51,672 nt of DNA from Heterobasidion occidentale (taxonomy: Eukaryota; Basidiomycota; Agaricomycetes; Russulales; Bondarzewiaceae). How positions within the stretch are numbered: the first letter of the stretch is position 1; each line of letters opens with the position of its first letter. Under the pieces are notes generated by a model that saw nothing but the letters and a program-made list of their open reading frames with translations, did no database searches and was not told the origin of the DNA. Position numbers and translations under genes: made by a program. The DNA is taken from assembly GCA_039111635.1 (NCBI GenBank), contig JBCAQO010000047.1:1-51672 (forward strand), given 5' to 3'. This document shows positions 45,488 to 51,672 of the stretch, piece by piece.

Positions 45488-46585
45488 ATGACTTTCAACC
45501 TCCCATTTTCCCAAGATACCTTTATGACCCCTACTCACCGTCCTGCGCTTGACACACCTGTCTACGGCGCATCGTACTGCCCGCAGTGCAGAGGGCTCCA
45601 TGCCTGGGGCACGCCTTGCTACCAGCAGGAATTGAAGGTTCTATTCGACTCCTATGGCCCCGAATCTCTCTTGCAACCGCTCGCGGCTGAAGAGGACATG
45701 ATTGCGGCACAGATCTTGTCGGAGCCGTTGTCGTTTGATGGTAAGCAAGGATATTTGCCTCGATACGCTGTTCTCATCGCATATGCTTGACGCCTAGGCC
45801 ACATCAGAGAGACAGACGTTCTCCTGGCTCAACAGCTGCCACCCGCCAACATCCTCGCTCAGTCGACGATGCCACCTTATGCTCACTGGTACACACCTCA
45901 TGCCACCTCCTTTGAACAGTGGGGCCCGATCTCAATTCAGGCCGCCAGCAACGAACTAAGCGATGTCTCCGACGATGATTCGTCGCTGATATCGAGCGAG
46001 TTGGGCACATATCTCCCAAAACAGGTTACATGGCCTCCGATAGATATCGGAGGAATGCCTGAAGCCTACGCGGCTAGTGAAGAGGACGCCCTCTCAACAC
46101 AGCTAACATCAAACACGTCCATCTTCGGGGACTTCTCCGAAGACGAACAGCCATTCGATATTGTTACAGTGTCGTCAGCAGAGTCGTCCCCATCTCAGCG
46201 TCTTCGGCCCAAGCGTCACCGTCTCGAAGCCGGATGTCAGCGATCCGACCGAACGCCATATCAGAGCACCAAATGGAACTGCGATCCGTGTAAGAAGGGA
46301 TTCGGAAAGAAGGGAGACAGGGATCGGCACAATGAGTCGCTGCACGGTAACGTGCTATATCGATGCGCTCATTGTTGCCATGACTCCAATCGAAAAGATG
46401 CTTTGATGCGTCACATACGGACGCGGCATCCTGCGGTTCGACTTCCACTCAGGAGGAACAAAGTGTCGACGAAGGGGGAGAGCGTTGTGATGGTCCAAAG
46501 GAAGAGGACCGGAAGAGGCCAGAAAAAAGCAAAGATCATGGGGAAGAGCTCTCGTGCCAATGTTGGAGACGCGGGAGATTGTTGA
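45488..46585 (+). CDS. C2H2 zinc-finger protein 2
   Basis: Two exons, 45488-45740 and 45798-46585, about 346 residues. Begins MTFNLPFSQDTFM; residues 30-50 carry an extra Cys cluster (ASYCPQCRGLHAWGTPCY) absent from gene 1 and suggestive of a small zinc-binding site. Acidic/Ser-rich middle (ELSDVSDDDSSLIS; FGDFSEDEQPFD). Fingers: CDPCKKGFGKKGDRDRHNES followed by LH, and CAHCCHDSNRKDALMRHIRT followed by RH, both C-x2-C-x12-H-x4-H. A basic tail (QRKRTGRGQKKAKIM) is a likely nuclear signal. The paralogue's third exon is not used here: the frame ends in TGA at 46583-46585, although a matching GAGG|gtgagc donor lies a little downstream (46608) in another frame, so the C-terminus has diverged by a frameshift. 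Tandem duplicate of gene 1 in the same orientation. Confidence 0.8.
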
Positions 46586-49160
46586 GGGAGACTATCAACG
46601 ACAGGAGGGTGAGCTATCGTTCAAGTGCTATTCTACGCACCTTTCCTTCTCATCGCGTATCCAACCAAACGTGTTCCTTGCTCATCGCGGCCTTCCCGCT
46701 GCAGGTTCTCTTAGACTCTCAACCTTTCCGATTCCCGATCGATGCGGTTATGGGTCTCCACAAAATACCAAAGTGGGCGTCTTTCCAAGTGATAATTCGT
46801 CTTCAGTGAGGCCATCACAGGACTCTGAGCGCAGAGAGGGATGAGAGAAGTAACAAGCGAAGAGATGACATGAAGTACCTTATATTGTACATAGTATGTG
46901 ATATCCTTGTGCAAAGTGCAATGTGCATATGATTTTTGAGACATCTGAAGCTTGTGAGCAGAGTGCAGGGCAAGCGACGCGACAGATCGCCAGATACAGC
47001 CAGATATACTCACTGTGTGCTCTGACTTCAACTATTGCAGCTCATTTCATTCGAAGCATCTTTCACAAATGGACTTCTCTTCTTTATGTCGTTGTACCGT
47101 GGCAAAACGGCGAAAGAGCAAAGATATGTTATGAGATGTCATGACAGTGTGAGACCAGCAAGCCTTTCCAAGTCCTTTCCAACTCTCGTCAGCCTGCGTC
47201 GGCCGATCAAGTGCCGACCAGCGCCAAACAATGTCAAACCCTCCTCCAAGCTCTCTTGCCAATGAGTCTTTTACCACCGAACAACACCACCTCATAAACT
47301 CTTGGATATGGCAACTCGACAGGAAATAAAGTACAACACTATCAAGAGCGCACATATCAGAGCTCTCGTTCCGGGCGCTATACTTGCGCCGATATCCTCT
47401 GCTCGGAATATCGTTCACCTGATCAGCATTTAACAGCGTCAGTAGAGGAAAGACGGAGGCCTGGAGGAGGCAATATTCGAGGAATCAAAGTTGGCCCCTT
47501 TCGCACTCGTATCGGTTCGAACAGCTGAAGGAGAGAAAGAAAATGCAGCCGATGTACTATCTAGCTGAAAAGGCAAGAAAAACGAGGTGCGCAGAATTCA
47601 TCAAGAGCTCCCGCGGAGTGCATTCTTCCATCATTTCGAAGATTTCGACCATGTCTCTTACTCTTGCAAACGGCCATGCACACACCCTCAACAATTACCT
47701 AGGGGCATAACTACATCTTTCTCTTTTTGATCTTTTCTCCATTTTTATTTTACCTTGCGCTTTTATCTATAAGACCTTTTCACAATCATGTGCTCATACT
47801 GCAGTAGAGCGTCTAGACGTACAACACCTTCTCGCATAGCTCCATATCGCCACTATGCCTTTCTATTTGTCGCCACTGGTCTTGCCGATGGGTGAACTTG
47901 CCTTGTAGCTATGGACGCTTGGACGGCATCTGCTTACTGCGCTCCGCAATCGTCTCTACAAGTTACGCATAGGAAGACCCCACTCATCACTTGCTATGTG
48001 ACTACGGTACGTGAAGTCAGTTGCGCTCTAAGACTTCAAAACAAACAGCTGATATGAATCGGTAGCCGGCTGGTGCGCAAGGGCCAGTTCTGTTGCGACC
48101 TCGGTCGTCTTTTGCCAATAGCCCCACAATCTTGTCATCTGAATGGACAAAAGTCTGTCGCACATGCTGTGATCTGATCCGGAATTTTAATCAATCTCTC
48201 TCGTCTTTTGATGACAGCCCTTATACAAGCGTATTGTTGCTACATATAGCCTTTGACCTTGTGCGTCCGAACGCGCATAACAAAGGTCTTACATGGATTT
48301 GTTTGGTTCAAGCTACCGTATGCGCAGATTCTTCACAAGTCAGAGGTGCTCGTCGATGCGATACTAATGTTAAGGGAATCCAACGGTGAGAGCGATTAGA
48401 AAGAAATATCGACCTCAACCTGAATGGCGAAGAAAGGACAAGCGAAGACCAACCGCGGTCCATGGTGTCGCTCGCAGTTATTCTTCCGTACGCCATCATC
48501 TAATCATACCTGGTTCTCATTTTGTATTTTCTGCTTCCTTGTCATCTTGCTAATCTTCCCAAGGCCCACTCACCATTGCTGGCCTAGCATCGACGACACA
48601 TTGGACCAAGAGGTAGCACATGCGATCGATGTCACACCTTGCCTCAGTTACTTCTCCACGCAACCTTTTCACTGAGTTCAGGCGGGTTGTAGCTTGTAAC
48701 ACCAAATGCCGAGAAGTGGACGCCCGAGATCGAGGGATGAATATGTTCTACTACGTTGAGTCTGGGTGGCACCTGGGCTTGAAAGTTCGGATAATGCAGT
48801 CAACCGATGTAGCGTGTCGAGAATGCTGTGAAGGTAACTCGCTCGCCTCCGGTAGTGATGATCGAAAATGCGTGGAGTGCCATGTTAGAGACAACACAAG
48901 GGTTGATGCAAGCCGCGTACAGCCGCGTGGGACTGATAGGCATGCCACGGAGTTCAAAGTTGCTAGCAGCGGACAACGAACAAAGAAAGGTCCGGTTGCA
49001 TTTCTGTCCCCACGTTCACGATCTCCTTAGGCGGTGGCACTCAGCGTGGCGAAGTCCCCAAACTTACATTGTCCATCCTCAGTATTTAACCGTGCGTAAA
49101 ATCATTGGTGAGTGTAAGTACTCCTCCATATTCCGCATTTCCCGCCGCTCACATATCAAT
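46586..49160. other. gene-poor region
   Basis: About 2.6 kb. The first 250 bases resemble the intron and last exon of zinc-finger gene 1 in a decayed form. Other open frames (47418-47047 minus, 123 codons; 48093-48389 plus, 98 codons; 48620-49030 plus, 136 codons) show no recognised domain or splice-supported continuation. 47700-47765 is a T-rich stretch. The last 200 bases should include the promoter of the FunK1-3 relic. Confidence 0.4.
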
Positions 49161-51618
49161 ATGACCCAATCTCAGTTCCAGAGCTCTCCGGTCTCTAACA
49201 AGAAGTCATCAAGGGAGCACTTCGAGACAACGACTAGAGATCCAGAGGCTGCCATCGATTACAAGGGTCTCATGAAAGAGATAAGGAATCAGTTTGTGGG
49301 GCCTATGCCCATGCATACATTTATCGAGAAATTCATGCCGAAGTGCGACAACCAGCCCGCACTGCCTTTGAATCACCAGAAGCATTTCCAGAAACTCAAA
49401 GGTGAAAAGGGCTTTGAGGCGAAATTTGTGCGTTCCTGCTCTTCCCCCGGCTCATGCTGTTCTTAACCGCCCATCATCCCATGCAGATAAATGCTGTGAA
49501 GAAGGCCGGCTGTCTCCTGGTCTTATTTTGGTCGATACAACGGATCGCCAGGACAAGAAATTCAAGCGAAAGCCAGACATCTCCGTTTACAGGGACGTCT
49601 ACAAGGATGAGTCCAAGGCCAACTTTCGGCTGATGGAGCTCTACATTGAGCGCAAACAGATACACGAGGATCCATTCACAGACCCGCCTACGACAAAGTC
49701 TCGCAAGCAACATGCCTTTGAACACAACACCAAAGCAGGAAATCACTCTCGCGGACAAATCATCTGTTATACGGCTGCACAGCTCAAGGCTCAAAACAGG
49801 TCGTTTTGTTTCCCCGCGACATCCATTGGAGATTTTATGCGGTTGATTCGCTGGGATAGAGCTGGCGCTGTCGTCACAGAGCGTGTACCATGGAGACAAA
49901 AGCCATGGTACCTGGCGACATTCTTGTGGAACTTCGCTCGTTCGTCCGATGAGGCTCGCGGGTATGACACCTCTGTATCAATCCCGACACCAGACGAGAT
50001 CGCACTTGCCAAATGTGCACTCAGACAGTGGGCTATTGATGTTGCCGCGGCCCAGGGTGGAACTGAGAAGGATGTCTTAACGCCTCCATACTCGTCTGAC
50101 GACACTTTTCGAAGTTTCGGGTGGTCGATGACGTGGATAAATGCGAGCGCTTCTTTGTCGCTTCTTATCCGCAGTGGCATACCAGTAGCCCTACTGGAAG
50201 GGGGACGAAAGGTTACGAAGCACTCGATATTGCCACAGGAAAGGTGGTGTATTTGAAGGATAGTTGGCGCTATGTTGCGGACGGGTACGAGAAAGAGGGA
50301 GATACTTACCGCTTTCTCATGGAACACCAGGTACAAGGTATCCCTCATCTCATTTGTTCCAGCGACATCGATGGCCACCATACGCGCACTCACGAATTCT
50401 GCGGGGAAACATGGTGCTCTCGAGTAGCCGCGGTAAAGCACCATCAACACCATCGCTTGGTGCTCCGGGACTTGGGACGCCCATTGAAACAATACAATTC
50501 CACGAAGGAGCTTTCTCAAGTCACGTTTGATTCAATACAAAGTATGCCAGCCGTCCGCATCTACCTTTCCTGGCACTGACTACTTATAATTTTAGCTCAT
50601 CAACAGGCTTACAATGCTGGAGTTCTACATCAAGACATCAGTGGCGGGAATATCTTGATCACCAACCAAGGTCGTGGTCTCTTGATCGACTGGGACCTGT
50701 CTCGGAGGACGAAAAATAATGTGTCGGGAGCCAGACTGAAGACGAGAACGGTGGGTTCACATCCACATATGCCTCTCTATTTCGCTTTCTCATGAAGAGT
50801 GGACGGGGTACTTGGCAATTTATGTCGCTAGACCGTCTTCGCTCTCATGGAGACAGACCACACATGTTTCGCGACGATCTCGAATCCTTCCTTCACGTGT
50901 TCCTCTACCACTGCATGCGATATCAACTGGGGAAACTTTCTCAGATCCAGCGGGAAAATATTCTAGGACTTATACATACATTCTTCGATTCTTACGCGGA
51001 GGGTCCTCATGGACACATTGGTGGACAGGGAAAAGACGGCTTCTTCGAAGCGGCGCCGTCACATATCAAGACGGGAACTCTTTCCAAATTTCTGTGTCGA
51101 CCAGCCATCGCCATCGTCTTCAAGCTTCGGTCTTTGTCTTTCCAAATTTCTGTGTCGACCAGCCATCGCCATCGTCTTCAAGCTTCGGTCTTTGTCTTTC
51201 CAAATTTCTGTGTCGACCAGCCATCGCCATCGTCTTCAAGCTTCGGTCTTTGTTCGTTCCGCTTTACGCGGCCCGTGACGAGTATGCTTCCGAGTGGACC
51301 AAAGAGCTCATTCCTCTCAAAGACGCTCAAGAGGCTCTGGAGTCCTCTGTTACACTCGTTGAAATCTTCGAGGCGCAAATGAGTCAAGAAGACTGGGATC
51401 CTGCCGACAAGAGCGATTGTTTATTCGGAAGGTTGCCCATATCGGGGAAGAAGACTGAGTCTGGCAAAAAGCGACGCACTGATCAGGCTGACCTGGACGA
51501 TCAAGAGGATGACAGCAGACGCAAGAAGTCTAAAGGATCGCGAGCTACGTCCAATGTGTCTGCATCTACGCTCGTTATGGGAACCATTGAAGAAGAGGAA
51601 TCCGACATCTTCTCTTAA
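49161..51618 (+). pseudogene. FunK1-3, broken fungal-type protein kinase
   Basis: Third FunK1 copy. Exons by homology: 49161-49427, 49487-50541, 50596-50750, 50798-51618. N-terminus MTQSQFQSS…FVGPMPMHTFIEKFMP; then DISVYRDVYKDE, FMRLIRWDRAGAVVTERVPW, YEALDIATGKVVYLKDSWRY, catalytic VLHQDISGGNILITNQG and LLIDWDLSRR, GTWQFMSLD, FRDDLESFLHVFLYHCMRYQ and a basic C-terminal KKSKGSRATS. Three lesions: a lost base near 49506 (between NAVKKAG and LSPGLILVD), a lost base near 50117 (TFRSF then RVVDDVDKCERFF), and a 58-base triplication at 51080-51253 adding 116 bases. The first alone gives an early stop. The catalytic HQD and IDWD are conserved, so the kinase was functional until recently, or the small indels are errors. 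Confidence 0.82.
51080..51253. repeat. 58-base unit, three perfect tandem copies
   Basis: Units at 51080-51137, 51138-51195 and 51196-51253, all beginning ctttccaaatttctgtgtcg and identical by eye. The unit lies in the last exon of FunK1-3; because 58 is not divisible by three, each unit is read in a different frame, and all three frames stay open. Confidence 0.93.
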
Positions 51619-51672
51619 TATTGGACGTGTAGTTCTTCCTTCCTTCTCTGCACTCATGTCACCTAGACTATT

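Noticed and set aside
1..51672. Secondary-metabolite or defence gene cluster
   Set aside because: No backbone synthase, transporter set or regulator group; the genes are unrelated housekeeping and expanded-family members.

Overview
The window looks like nuclear DNA of a filamentous basidiomycete, most likely an Agaricomycete (possibly a polypore; this is inference). Suppor for this: genes are split by many short introns of about 50-110 bases with GT-AG ends and CTRAY-like branch sites; two tRNA genes carry introns just after the anticodon; and the families present are typical of mushroom-forming fungi (fungal-type FunK1 kinases, TPR-CHAT proteins, an expanded family of seven-pass membrane proteins). 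No bacterial operons, CRISPR arrays or plasmid features are present. Gene models were built by hand by joining reading frames across splice sites, so exon borders are predictions.

Layout. 0-5 kb: the 3' end of an epimerase-type dehydrogenase, then a long TPR-CHAT protein (1049-4768). 6-9.2 kb: TVP38-like VTT membrane protein. 9.6-14.7 kb: a 2.5-kb tandem duplication carrying two copies of a seven-pass membrane protein gene, each broken by a different one-base indel, followed by a retrotransposon gag relic. 16-26 kb: housekeeping genes mixed with FunK1 kinases: FunK1-1, ERV41, tRNA-Tyr, a LENG1/Cir_N protein and FunK1-2. 26.6-33.3 kb: a RING protein, tRNA-Cys, a secreted PLC-like phosphodiesterase with a 5-base exon, and a LIS1/PAC1 WD40 gene with a frameshift. 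33.7-42.5 kb: an AT-richer, gene-poor stretch with more members of the membrane family (one frameshifted, one intact, one faint relic) and a relic of DNA polymerase delta that still has introns. 43-46.6 kb: two paralogous C2H2 zinc-finger genes with matching core promoters. 49.1-51.6 kb: a third FunK1 copy, broken by two small indels and a 58-base triplication.

How the genes relate. This is not a biosynthetic cluster. One group is conserved secretory/Golgi and RNA or cytoskeleton housekeeping (ERV41, TVP38, LENG1-like, PAC1, two tRNAs). The other consists of fast-evolving lineage-specific families (FunK1, TPR-CHAT, seven-pass proteins, C2H2 pair) whose copies are being duplicated and lost. 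The most notable observations are the decaying tandem membrane-protein pair whose homologous intron has a GC donor, the micro-exon, the 58-base triplication readable in all three frames, the fossil POL3 segment abutting an inverted foreign fragment, and the FunK1-1 kinase that lacks the metal-binding Asp.
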